Source: Streptococcus castoreus DSM 17536 (lineage in GTDB: Bacteria; Bacillota; Bacilli; Lactobacillales; Streptococcaceae). Taken from it: a DNA stretch of 35,820 nucleotides. A program made the translations under genes and the position numbers. The stretch covers positions 1 to 35,820 of the forward strand of contig NZ_AUKZ01000018.1 in assembly GCF_000425025.1 (NCBI RefSeq), written 5' to 3'. Under the pieces are notes generated by a model. It had not been told where the DNA came from. It did not search any database and was given only the letters and a program-made list of their open reading frames with translations. How positions within the stretch are numbered: the stretch's first letter is position 1; every line of letters begins with the position of its first letter. Of this stretch, positions 1-6,885 are shown piece after piece.

Positions 1-56
1 CACTCTTAATTACCAAACACCCATGACTAAAAGAGCAATCGTTTAACAAAAACACT

Positions 57-413
57 TTATAAATTTTGTACAGAAAAGTGTTGCCTTTTCATTAACCTAT
101 CTCTGCCAGGAACTTGTCCTAATAGTTTTTTCCTCTTGTTTATAGAAAGATTTTCTATGTCAAGCGAAGTCTGTCCGATTGTGAAAAATGCCATAATACT
201 AAATCGGTTATTACATTCATAATCTTCTTTGTCAATAATTAAGCTAGTTTTCCCTAAATTTGATTTATCGTAAGTAACCGCTCGCTGTTGTAAAAATACT
301 TCTAAATCCTTTTCTCGCTCACACTTAAAGGCACTAAAAGAAGGTAGCAAACTTTCCTCAGTTATACCACCTTCAAGCAGTTCGCCTAGCGAGAATACGA
401 TATAGTCTCTCAC
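57..413 (-). pseudogene. Truncated GNAT-type acetyltransferase (possible toxin remnant)
   Basis: This 118-residue reading frame resembles the N-terminal part of small Gram-positive GNAT-like acetyltransferases, with a block around residues 40-55 (the segment YDKSNLGKTSLIID) and a block ending in LLGQVPGRD near residue 105. Full-length relatives are, from memory of the family, about 160-190 residues, and the acetyl-CoA-binding part lies after this point. Here the frame runs into 13 unrelated residues and a stop, and neither other frame down to base 1 restores a GNAT-like continuation. The GTG start overlaps the stop of the upstream small gene (GTGA), so the two are translationally coupled like a toxin-antitoxin pair. 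I infer a broken toxin-like gene cut by recombination at a module edge. The family assignment is by pattern only. Confidence 0.5.
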
Positions 414-580
414 TTTTTAAATACCTTTCTTAATTTTTCTAAATGTGCGTTAGGGTGTTCATACTTTGATTCGAATTCTTTTGATAGTATTACTGGTGCA
501 TTCTGCGTCATACGTTTAACAAAGCTATCGGATTGAGCTTTAGAAAGATTAAAATTCTTTGTAAAACTAGTAGTTGCCAT
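410..580 (-). CDS. Small antitoxin-like protein coupled to the GNAT fragment
   Basis: The product is 56 residues and begins MATTSFTKNF. I chose the ATG at 580 because a strong Shine-Dalgarno (GGGAGGTG) lies just upstream; a longer frame back to 667 has no such site and would run through the promoter. The protein is basic at its C-terminus (LRKVFKK) and shows no clear DNA-binding fold. It has its own promoter, and its stop overlaps the start of the GNAT-like fragment, a layout typical of an antitoxin preceding a toxin. It lies downstream of the lysin terminator, in the position where streptococcal phages carry accessory cargo. Its function is inferred from context only. Confidence 0.5.
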   Translation of the reverse strand: MATTSFTKNFNLSKAQSDSFVKRMTQNAPVILSKEFESKYEHPNAHLEKLRKVFKK

Positions 581-607
581 GATAGCACCTCCCTTATAAT
601 GTATTTT

Positions 608-631
608 AGGAGTAGCACTCCAGCTACTCCT
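608..631 (-). promoter_or_regulatory. Inverted repeat in the 5' leader of the antitoxin-like gene
   Basis: AGGAGTAG and CTACTCCT form perfect 8-base arms around an 8-base loop, just after the expected transcription start and before the ribosome binding site. It could be an operator for autoregulation by the encoded protein pair, or an RNA hairpin. There is no U-run after it, so it is not a simple terminator. Confidence 0.5.
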
Positions 632-638
632 CACCCTC

Positions 639-667
639 ATTATGACATGCCTTGAACTTTTTGTCAA
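639..667 (-). promoter_or_regulatory. Strong sigma-A-type promoter for the left-end accessory pair
   Basis: On the minus strand TTGACA (662-667) is separated by exactly 17 bases from CATAAT (639-644). It lies about 60 bases upstream of the 56-residue gene and downstream of the lysin terminator, so this pair is an independent transcription unit, as expected of cargo expressed from a prophage or constitutively. Confidence 0.75.
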
Positions 668-685
668 ATATAGAATCTTTAAGAC

Positions 686-717
686 ACAAAAACAGCCCCC
701 AGCATATGCTGAAGGCT
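686..717 (-). terminator. Rho-independent terminator after the lysin
   Basis: The minus-strand RNA can form a 10-base-pair stem (694-717) with an AUAU loop, followed by GUUUUUGUG. The two non-Watson-Crick positions are G-U pairs when read leftward, which supports this direction. It ends the late/lysis transcript. Confidence 0.85.
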
Positions 718-746
718 TATTTCGTCTTATCTCGGAGCTTTACCTC

Positions 747-1961
747 CTAAAATGGTTTTTTAGTTGCGGTGTAGGTAACACCATTAATAGTTATCGCTAG
801 GCTATCAATAACCACATCAATCTTGTCAGACTGCCCGACACTGATGTCGGTCTGTTGATCATATTTGGAAAGTGGTCCATTTTCCTGCTCAATAGCTTTT
901 AGACGGCTTGCCACACCTACAATATAACTATCAAATCCACTGGCAGCATAATCATATTTGGCACCACCAACAATAAACATGCCTTTCACAGCCTCACTGA
1001 AAGTCTTAGCACCGCTAACTTTGTAGCTGCCTCCAGCTCGTAACAGATAAAACCAGTCTGTCAAAAAGTCATCAACACTTTCGTAATGCATATAATGACC
1101 ACCCTCGGCAACTGGTCTTGCTGTACCTTTGGTAACTGTGATACCGCTTGGACGGCTGCCTTGGCCAGTCCACGTCATACCGCCCCAATTGTTGTCGGCA
1201 CGGCCTACAGCAGATTGCCCCCAAAGCCCCTCAAAATGCAACACAGTAATAGCATAGCTTAGCAAGATGTCATGCTCTTTGCACTTAGCTAGGATTTTAT
1301 CCAAGATAGCTTTTTTAAGTACAGCTCCATTAAACAATAAGTCTCCGTCTTGTTTGACAGCAGGGCTTTGCTCCGCTACTTGTGGCTGTTTTAGCATCTC
1401 GTTTACTTTTGCTTGCACGGCATCATAGTTAGCACCAAGTGAGATTTTGCGCTGCTCGCCACTACCATGTTTGCCAGCGAGCACCTCCTTAGCTAGCTCA
1501 TCAATACTTTTATTTGTTGGCTGAGTTTGTGACCCTGAGTAGCGATAGACATAAGAGTACATCCAACCGCTGGCTGCTGCTGTCTGATTATAATTGTCGA
1601 TTGTAATGTTATTGCGAGCGTAATTACAATGGGTAATGTTATCTGGATCAATAAAAATACCCGTGTGACCACCAGCGCCAGCTGATTGACCGCGCATTCC
1701 CCAAATAAAAACATCACCACGTAGGCTAGCCCAATCCGCATTCTCGGCAATCAACTGATAACCGTTTTGGACTAGCCAATCATGCATGTACTCTGTATTG
1801 AGTAGCCAACCAGGATTACTAGCTCCTGCATAGATTAAAGCGCTACAAACAGAGCTAGAGCAGTCATAGCTATCAGGACCATTGCGATAATCCATGGAAT
1901 AGCTGACACGACCCTCTTTTAAGCCCATCCACGCTATGGCTTTTTCAGTATCTACTGTCAT
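747..1961 (-). CDS. Endolysin: Amidase_5/NlpC-P60-like endopeptidase + Cpl-7 repeat + glucosaminidase
   Basis: This 404-residue enzyme degrades host peptidoglycan at the end of infection. The N-terminal domain (about 1-145) has a papain-like catalytic pair in YDCSSS (Cys34) and GGHTGIF (His99), as in the Amidase_5 endopeptidase family. Residues about 150-190 match a single Cpl-7 (CW_7) wall-binding repeat, recognisable by DELAKEVLAGKHG and LGANYDAVQAKVNEML. Residues about 215-365 look like a glucosaminidase (GLWGQSAVGRADNNWGGMTW and onward). This is the domain order of the lambdaSA2-type streptococcal lysin, which as I recall has two Cpl-7 repeats rather than one. No signal peptide is seen, so export depends on the holin. 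The start overlaps the stop of the preceding small membrane gene (ATGA) with a GGAGG-type ribosome site. Confidence 0.9.
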   Translation of the reverse strand: MTVDTEKAIAWMGLKEGRVSYSMDYRNGPDSYDCSSSVCSALIYAGASNPGWLLNTEYMHDWLVQNGYQLIAENADWASLRGDVFIWGMRGQSAGAGGHTGIFIDPDNITHCNYARNNITIDNYNQTAAASGWMYSYVYRYSGSQTQPTNKSIDELAKEVLAGKHGSGEQRKISLGANYDAVQAKVNEMLKQPQVAEQSPAVKQDGDLLFNGAVLKKAILDKILAKCKEHDILLSYAITVLHFEGLWGQSAVGRADNNWGGMTWTGQGSRPSGITVTKGTARPVAEGGHYMHYESVDDFLTDWFYLLRAGGSYKVSGAKTFSEAVKGMFIVGGAKYDYAASGFDSYIVGVASRLKAIEQENGPLSKYDQQTDISVGQSDKIDVVIDSLAITINGVTYTATKKPF

Positions 1962-2071
1962 TCTTCTTCCTCCTCAAAAAACGGGCAAAAGATAAGAGCA
2001 ATCACGGCCAGTGGAAAATATAGCGCTGTGATAGCTATGATGACGGCTAGTTGTGTGATTGCTTTTTTCAT
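1958..2071 (-). CDS. 37-residue single-pass membrane protein between holin and lysin
   Basis: The peptide starts MKKAITQLAV, has one hydrophobic segment at about residues 5-32 and ends in five glutamates. Its ribosome binding site (AAGGAG) lies in the last codons of the holin gene, and its stop overlaps the lysin start as ATGA, so holin, this peptide and lysin are tightly coupled. The strongly acidic tail and short N-terminal positive patch suggest a defined orientation in the membrane. It could be a second holin, an antiholin or a pinholin-like modulator. I do not recognise a family. Confidence 0.7.
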   Translation of the reverse strand: MKKAITQLAVIIAITALYFPLAVIALIFCPFFEEEEE

Positions 2072-2072
2072 C

Positions 2073-2252
2073 TTACTCCTTGATTTGTGACACATTCATC
2101 AGAACGCATGTTAGTCCTGATAGCAGTACCGCTGACAACATTGTTGGCCAGTTAATATCCGTAATCAACACACTTGATCCGATAAGGCCAACGGCTGTTT
2201 GTGCCATTGTCTTAATTGTTTTGATTGCTACTTTTTTAAACCATTTATTCAT
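2073..2252 (-). CDS. Phage holin, r1t-like class
   Basis: The product is 59 residues with a basic amphipathic N-terminus (MNKWFKKVAIKTIKTMAQTA) and two short hydrophobic segments (about 18-32 and 38-53), matching small class II holins such as that of lactococcal phage r1t. It would form membrane lesions that release the endolysin. The ATG at 2252 follows an AAGGAG ribosome site and sits one base after the upstream gene. Confidence 0.8.
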   Translation of the reverse strand: MNKWFKKVAIKTIKTMAQTAVGLIGSSVLITDINWPTMLSAVLLSGLTCVLMNVSQIKE

Positions 2253-2253
2253 T

Positions 2254-2574
2254 TTATTTCTCCTTTGTCTCTAGTACAGTTAGTCGGATGTCGTGTGCAT
2301 CGAGTCTCCCCTCATGCACCTCAATGTCTTTTCGCATCTCAGCACGCTCCTTTGTCGCTGTGTTGAGATTGTAATTTAAGTCCTTGATGGCATCGGTTAG
2401 AGGATTTACTGTATCTGTCAATAATTTATTATTTTCTGCTTGCAGCTGCTCGGCCATGCGATTGTCTGGCTCAATAACTAACTTCTTATAAACAAAAATC
2501 AAAGCCGCACCAATTGCCGTTATAGCACTAATAGCTGTCCCAAGCTCTTTTAGTTGTACTAAAAAGTCGTGCAT
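2254..2574 (-). CDS. Membrane-anchored coiled-coil lysis protein (XhlA-like)
   Basis: The 106-residue protein has one transmembrane segment near residues 13-31 (AISAITAIGAALIFVYK) and then a charged helical C-terminus predicted to form coiled coil (QLQAENNKLL through DAHDIRLTVLETKEK). This topology, located directly before a small holin, resembles hemolysin XhlA-type or accessory holin proteins of Gram-positive phages. I infer a role in holin function or membrane tethering. Confidence 0.6.
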   Translation of the reverse strand: MHDFLVQLKELGTAISAITAIGAALIFVYKKLVIEPDNRMAEQLQAENNKLLTDTVNPLTDAIKDLNYNLNTATKERAEMRKDIEVHEGRLDAHDIRLTVLETKEK

Positions 2575-2583
2575 CTAGTCACC

Positions 2584-2736
2584 TCACTCTGCCTTTTTGT
2601 CAACTTTTTGGCTAAGCAGCTCCATCACACAATCACGTAAATTAAATAGCTTCGGCACTTGTTCAAACTCACAGATGCCGTCACGAACACGACGATACCA
2701 TACGTCAACGATTAAATAGTCTGTTGTAAATGTCAT
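2584..2736 (-). CDS. Small conserved-looking phage protein before the lysis genes
   Basis: The 50-residue form starts MTFTTDYLIVDVWYRRVRDG. I prefer the ATG at 2736 because AAGGAG lies 8 bases upstream; an ATG at 2742 is too close to that site, and a GTG at 2802 that would overlap the previous gene gives 72 residues and cannot be excluded. No function is recognised. Genes of this size commonly sit between DUF1366 and the holin in streptococcal phages. Confidence 0.6.
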   Translation of the reverse strand: MTFTTDYLIVDVWYRRVRDGICEFEQVPKLFNLRDCVMELLSQKVDKKAE

Positions 2737-2798
2737 AGTCATTTCTCCTTGTCTTAACAGTTCAAATAGGGTCACAATAGTGTTTAAGGTGCGCTCCA

Positions 2799-3203
2799 TC
2801 ACTCTTTACCAGCAACTTCAGGCATCGTTAGTCCAGCTAAGCTTGACGTTACCAACTCAGTCAATTCAACGACAGCTTTATCAACCTTAGCTTGATTATC
2901 CTTAATAGCCTGTTCCCCTTTTGCTTGCATGGCAGCCATTTGCTTATCGTATTCCTTGACTTTTTCGTTAAGGATTTCAACTTTTTGCACCGACTCTGCC
3001 ACAGCGTACTCAGTCACATACTCACGTACAAAAGCTTTCAAAGCCATATCTACTAAGTCATCTGCTTCCTTAGCTGTCTGGTCACCAATTAATTCAACGG
3101 GGATAAATAGGCCATTGTCACCAACTAGTCGCACTTCCGTTTTAGTAATTTTGCCTTCTTCATAGATAGGGTATGGTTTGCCTGATAGTTGTAATGTCTT
3201 CAT
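2799..3203 (-). CDS. DUF1366-type phage protein
   Basis: This 134-residue protein has a beta-rich N-terminal half (YPIYEEGKITKTEVRLVGDN) followed by a long helical, probably coiled-coil segment around residues 70-115. Sequence style and position, between DUF1617 and the lysis genes, match the DUF1366 family of streptococcal prophages. The function is unknown; a virion or tail-tip accessory role is an inference from the neighbourhood. Confidence 0.75.
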   Translation of the reverse strand: MKTLQLSGKPYPIYEEGKITKTEVRLVGDNGLFIPVELIGDQTAKEADDLVDMALKAFVREYVTEYAVAESVQKVEILNEKVKEYDKQMAAMQAKGEQAIKDNQAKVDKAVVELTELVTSSLAGLTMPEVAGKE

Positions 3204-3205
3204 GC

Positions 3206-3634
3206 TTATTCTCCTTTGCTTTCCTCAAATTGTTCTAAAATGTTGTCAATAATAATGATTTCCTCTGATGTAAATTCGTCTTCCGACTCTGCCAAGTATT
3301 CTAAAAAGTCGATAAATCGCTTAGAGTATTCATGGCCCTTGATAGTAATGTCCTCATTACCAAGCTCGGACAATAAGTCATTGAGTTCATCGAGCTTAGT
3401 CGGGTCTGCTAGCTTGATGTTTTTGCGCTCATCGATGACAAACTTGCCATCTTTGTCTTTTTGAGCATACAGATCAATAAGGTCACCCTCATCTTTGGCA
3501 TACTCGTTGATTTTTTCAACGACTTTGGACAGTAGCTTGGCACGACCACGATTTGCCCGCATATTTGTGACCTTGATTTTGTCTAGCACACTATAAAGTG
3601 TGTTTAATTCCTTATTTTTAAGTGTTAAGTCCAT
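3206..3634 (-). CDS. DUF1617-type phage protein
   Basis: The 142-residue acidic helical protein begins MDLTLKNKELNTLYSVLDKI and ends in a Glu/Ile-rich segment (SEEIIIIDNILEQFEE). Position directly after the Gp58-like protein and before DUF1366 is the usual streptococcal phage order. The function is not established. It starts 8 bases after the upstream stop with a GGAG-type site. Confidence 0.75.
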   Translation of the reverse strand: MDLTLKNKELNTLYSVLDKIKVTNMRANRGRAKLLSKVVEKINEYAKDEGDLIDLYAQKDKDGKFVIDERKNIKLADPTKLDELNDLLSELGNEDITIKGHEYSKRFIDFLEYLAESEDEFTSEEIIIIDNILEQFEESKGE

Positions 3635-3642
3635 GTTTTCTC

Positions 3643-5415
3643 CTAAATGTTGCTAATGTAATTGTTGTATTCGTTAATAATTGCAGTCCCAAAAGCCCCG
3701 TTACTTGGGTCCCAGCGGACATTATTAAAGTGTAGCCAGCATCTACCAAGAGCGACGACTGCACTATAAAGTTTATTCAAGTCCACCATCGTATTTAGTT
3801 TTGTTGGTGTCATTTTAAACCCACGATTCAAGCTAAAATCATCGGAAAAAATAATATCATCACCGTAAATTTCAGCTTGGTCCACATAAGCTGTATGCTC
3901 ATATCCGCTAGCACCACGGAAAAATCTAGCCCCACAGAAGCGGCCGGACGAGGCTGAATTGACACCATCACCAGATGAGGTGATGCCAATCGAAGCGTAT
4001 AGTGCCGAGCCAGTATACCCTTTTGGTGTGGCATTGCTAAAGTGGACAAAGGCAGTGTGTGTGCCGTCTTTACGAACCAAGGCATTATTTCTGCTATTAA
4101 AATTGATGGTCGCATCGCTGTTAAAGTCCATCTTAGCCGTGTTCAGGTCAATTAACATCGCACCATTTCTAGCTCTGATAACTTTACCCTCGAGCATATC
4201 CACAATCGCATAGCCAATTCGGGCTTTGATAAAATCAGCATCTAAACCAACAATGCTAGAAGCATTGAGATTAATCACCCTAATCTTAGCAGCGTCAATC
4301 GTGCCTGCAATAATCTGGTCAGCCCTGATTTTGATAGCCTCGGCTATCTTTGTGGTAAAGGTGCCGTTAACAGTTGTATTGCCATCAAGAGCGATGTTTT
4401 TGCCTGCGATGACTGCGCCATACGCGTTGAGGTTAATTGCTGAGATTATCTCACTACCAGACATCTTACTTTGCGGGATTTTGTCCTTAATCGCAAGCAT
4501 GATACTATCGCCAGACAGTCGCAGCATAGATTGGATTTTTTCCAGGGATACGCTGGCATTAATTAGGCTTTTAAGCTGTGTAAAGTTAGAGGAGATAGTC
4601 TCATCTTGGTTGGCTATTCTGCGCTCATAGCCTGCCACTGTTTCTGCCAGGTTATTGTAATTGCCTTCAGCGTCACGTAATCGTCTGACATAGCTATCAA
4701 CCGTTGATTGGATTTGACTAACTGCACCAGTGCGATCCCGTATCTCTTGAGCAATTTTGTCTGAGGTTTGAGCGACTGATGATTGTAGTCCGGTCATCTG
4801 ATTTTCAAACTGTCTGACTATACCACTGGCGGAAGCCTTAATCTCAGCTTGCAGGTCTAACTTATCATCGCGCATGGTGGCTTTTAAGCCCTCGATACCA
4901 GCTTGGTAACTTGATGATAACTTCCTATCAGCATCTTGATACTCACGTCTGATACCGTTGATAGTGTCATTTATGAGCACTAGCTTTTTGTCAGTATCCT
5001 CGCTGATACGTGTAGCGACACCTCTGGCGGAGTTGACTATCTCGGTCTTAATCGTACCGTCATAGTACTCCTGCAACATGCCACGGTTAGTCAATTTGAT
5101 TTTTGACCACAAGTTAGAATTTTCGGTGTCTGTCAGCTCTAAATTAATAGACTGTAGACCACTAAGCATCTCCTCAAGACTTTTAAACACACCTGTCGAC
5201 TCACCGCTACCCTCAACTACCACAGGCGCTACGTATCCAGTCGCTTTATCCCCTCGCTCAATCATGAGTTGGTTAAAGTGCGCTGTCCCTAGACAGTTGC
5301 TGGCTAATCTGACTTTTTGATTATCGTCCTCTGCGGTAAACGTGTAATGCACACGTCCATCTGGTCCTATGACGAGGTTTGACTCGTCTAATGTTATTGT
5401 TGGGTCTCTGCTCAA
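3643..5415 (-). CDS. Gp58-like phage minor structural (tail fibre/baseplate) protein
   Basis: The product is 590 residues. It has a beta-rich N-terminal part (1-110), a long helical/coiled-coil region (about 125-290), a repetitive beta-helix-like stretch (about 320-430, with NLNAYGAVIAGKNIALDG) and a globular C-terminal part. This matches Gp58-like proteins that follow the hyaluronidase/fibre gene in streptococcal phages. The start codon is TTG at 5415, supported by AGGAGG six bases upstream; no in-frame ATG is nearby. It probably contributes to the receptor-binding tip. Confidence 0.8.
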   Translation of the reverse strand: MSRDPTITLDESNLVIGPDGRVHYTFTAEDDNQKVRLASNCLGTAHFNQLMIERGDKATGYVAPVVVEGSGESTGVFKSLEEMLSGLQSINLELTDTENSNLWSKIKLTNRGMLQEYYDGTIKTEIVNSARGVATRISEDTDKKLVLINDTINGIRREYQDADRKLSSSYQAGIEGLKATMRDDKLDLQAEIKASASGIVRQFENQMTGLQSSVAQTSDKIAQEIRDRTGAVSQIQSTVDSYVRRLRDAEGNYNNLAETVAGYERRIANQDETISSNFTQLKSLINASVSLEKIQSMLRLSGDSIMLAIKDKIPQSKMSGSEIISAINLNAYGAVIAGKNIALDGNTTVNGTFTTKIAEAIKIRADQIIAGTIDAAKIRVINLNASSIVGLDADFIKARIGYAIVDMLEGKVIRARNGAMLIDLNTAKMDFNSDATINFNSRNNALVRKDGTHTAFVHFSNATPKGYTGSALYASIGITSSGDGVNSASSGRFCGARFFRGASGYEHTAYVDQAEIYGDDIIFSDDFSLNRGFKMTPTKLNTMVDLNKLYSAVVALGRCWLHFNNVRWDPSNGAFGTAIINEYNNYISNI

Positions 5416-5425
5416 TTGTTACCTC

Positions 5426-5764
5426 CTAATTCTGTCCATAAATGTCAATGTCAAATGTGCCACCGTAAAGTTTGACATATAGGGCTGCGCCGTTAAAATT
5501 GGCAAATATGTAATGATTGCCTACTGTGATATACCCTGCACCAATGTCATCAGCTTGCTTAACCACCTCTACACCGTCTGCACTAAAGATATAAGTGTCA
5601 TAAACGTTTAATCGCGTAAAACTTGTGGTTAGTTGCCCGCTAAACAATAAGATGCGTTCTGACAATGGCTTTCGCCAAATAAGATTATTGTTATACCAAA
5701 CCTCACTAATAGCATTGTCTTCGTAAAAGATTTGTTTAGTCCCTTGGAAATCAATAATTGTCAT
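5426..5764 (-). CDS. Small beta-rich structural protein linked to the fibre gene
   Basis: The 112-residue protein is rich in beta-forming residues and aromatic positions (MTIIDFQGTKQIFYEDN, VWYNNNLIWRKP). Its start overlaps the stop of the collagen-like gene (ATGA), so it is made with that protein. A role as fibre cap or chaperone is plausible but unproven. I recognise no enzymatic motif. Confidence 0.65.
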   Translation of the reverse strand: MTIIDFQGTKQIFYEDNAISEVWYNNNLIWRKPLSERILLFSGQLTTSFTRLNVYDTYIFSADGVEVVKQADDIGAGYITVGNHYIFANFNGAALYVKLYGGTFDIDIYGQN

Positions 5765-6885
5765 TTGCCATCCCTCACTAGGTAAATCACTCCAGGGACT
5801 TGGTAACTAGGAGCACTTGAAACAACTTGGACATTTAAAACAGCATCTCGACCAGGTCGTCCAGGATTGCCTTGTTGGCCTGGAGGGCCTTGTGGGCCTA
5901 TCGGACCTTGTTCTCCCATTTTCGATACAGAATAGGCGGTTTGAGTTGTTCCGTTGCTATATTGCCATACGACTTCAGTCCATAAAAATTGCCCTTCTGG
6001 TACGTATGGTGGAGTTGTAAACCATTCACCATACCGAGGAACGGTTGTTCCCAGAGTTCCTGTGGCATACCTTATTGTGGTATTTGTGATTCCAACACCA
6101 GCTGGCCCTGTCGCTCCTCTTGGCCCATCTAGACCGGGTGTACCGTCTTTTCCTGGCAGACCTCTTTCACCTTTTGGCCCCGTCTCGCCATCTTTTCCGT
6201 GAGGTAAACTGATTGATTGTCCGTCGGAAAAAGTGACTTTTGTAGACTTAGCAGTACTGCCAAACCAACTTCCTAAATACGACCCACTTGTCTCTTCGGT
6301 TATCGAGCTGATTGTGATGGATTTTCCAGGAGCTCCATCGTTGCCCTTAGGACCTACATCTCCCTTAGGCCCCTTATCCCCTTTAAGTTGCTCACGCTGC
6401 TCTGGCGTTAACTGCTCAAACGTCATCTTGCCATCAGCGCCTTTAGGACCAGGCGGACCTTGCTCTCCTTTGTCGCCTCTAGGACCTCTAAAATCGCCCT
6501 CGACAACAGCCTGTGAGTCATCATCTAACCTAAGAGTTAATTGTCCGCTATCAACTGTCCCACTAACAACCTTAGCACCAGTGTCTCCTTTAGGCCCCTG
6601 CTCTCCCGTGGGGCCGGGCGGACCTTGCAGACCTGTATCGCCAGTCTTGCCAATCGGACCCGTTGGGCCAATTGGGCCTCTTTCTCCTCTAGGACCTTGA
6701 GGTCCCATAGGACCACGCAAGTCGTTTAGCTCACTAAATCGGCTTTTACCATCACCAACTTTTGGGTAACCCGTAGTCATGTCAATTCCAATTTCTCGCT
6801 CCATTAAAATATCAGAACTTGATTCCCACTCTTGCGTGGACATGCCTCTATGCTGTATCCTTGCTGATGCAACTTCTTTTGACAT
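5761..6885 (-). CDS. Collagen-like tail fibre with tropism-determinant-type N-terminal domain
   Basis: Residues 1-56 (RIQHRGMSTQEWESSSD, GIDMTTGYPKVGDGKSRF) resemble the N-terminal attachment domain shared by streptococcal phage hyaluronidases and other tail fibres. Four or more Gly-X-Y blocks follow (about 57-106, 133-193, 230-265, 324-347), interrupted by two non-collagen inserts near residues 193-228 and 266-323, with a short C-terminal cap. The hyaluronate lyase beta-helix seen in HylP proteins is absent, so the protein is a trimeric spacer or adhesin rather than a capsule-degrading enzyme. Collagen-like Gly-X-Y repeats are known in streptococcal phage fibres. It sits in an ATG-overlapping operon with Tal and the 112-residue gene. 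Confidence 0.85.
   Translation of the reverse strand: MSKEVASARIQHRGMSTQEWESSSDILMEREIGIDMTTGYPKVGDGKSRFSELNDLRGPMGPQGPRGERGPIGPTGPIGKTGDTGLQGPPGPTGEQGPKGDTGAKVVSGTVDSGQLTLRLDDDSQAVVEGDFRGPRGDKGEQGPPGPKGADGKMTFEQLTPEQREQLKGDKGPKGDVGPKGNDGAPGKSITISSITEETSGSYLGSWFGSTAKSTKVTFSDGQSISLPHGKDGETGPKGERGLPGKDGTPGLDGPRGATGPAGVGITNTTIRYATGTLGTTVPRYGEWFTTPPYVPEGQFLWTEVVWQYSNGTTQTAYSVSKMGEQGPIGPQGPPGQQGNPGRPGRDAVLNVQVVSSAPSYQVPGVIYLVRDGK

Noticed and set aside
5850..6715. Repeated short motifs that could suggest a CRISPR array
   Set aside because: The repeats are degenerate collagen codons in frame, without constant repeat length, unique spacers or a leader. No CRISPR array is visible in the window.
5817..6729. 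Several long plus-strand frames rich in Pro, Gly, Ser and Leu opposite the collagen-like gene
   Set aside because: They are the antisense of Gly-X-Y coding repeats, which are GC-rich and poor in stops. They lack ribosome sites and sit inside a clear minus-strand gene.
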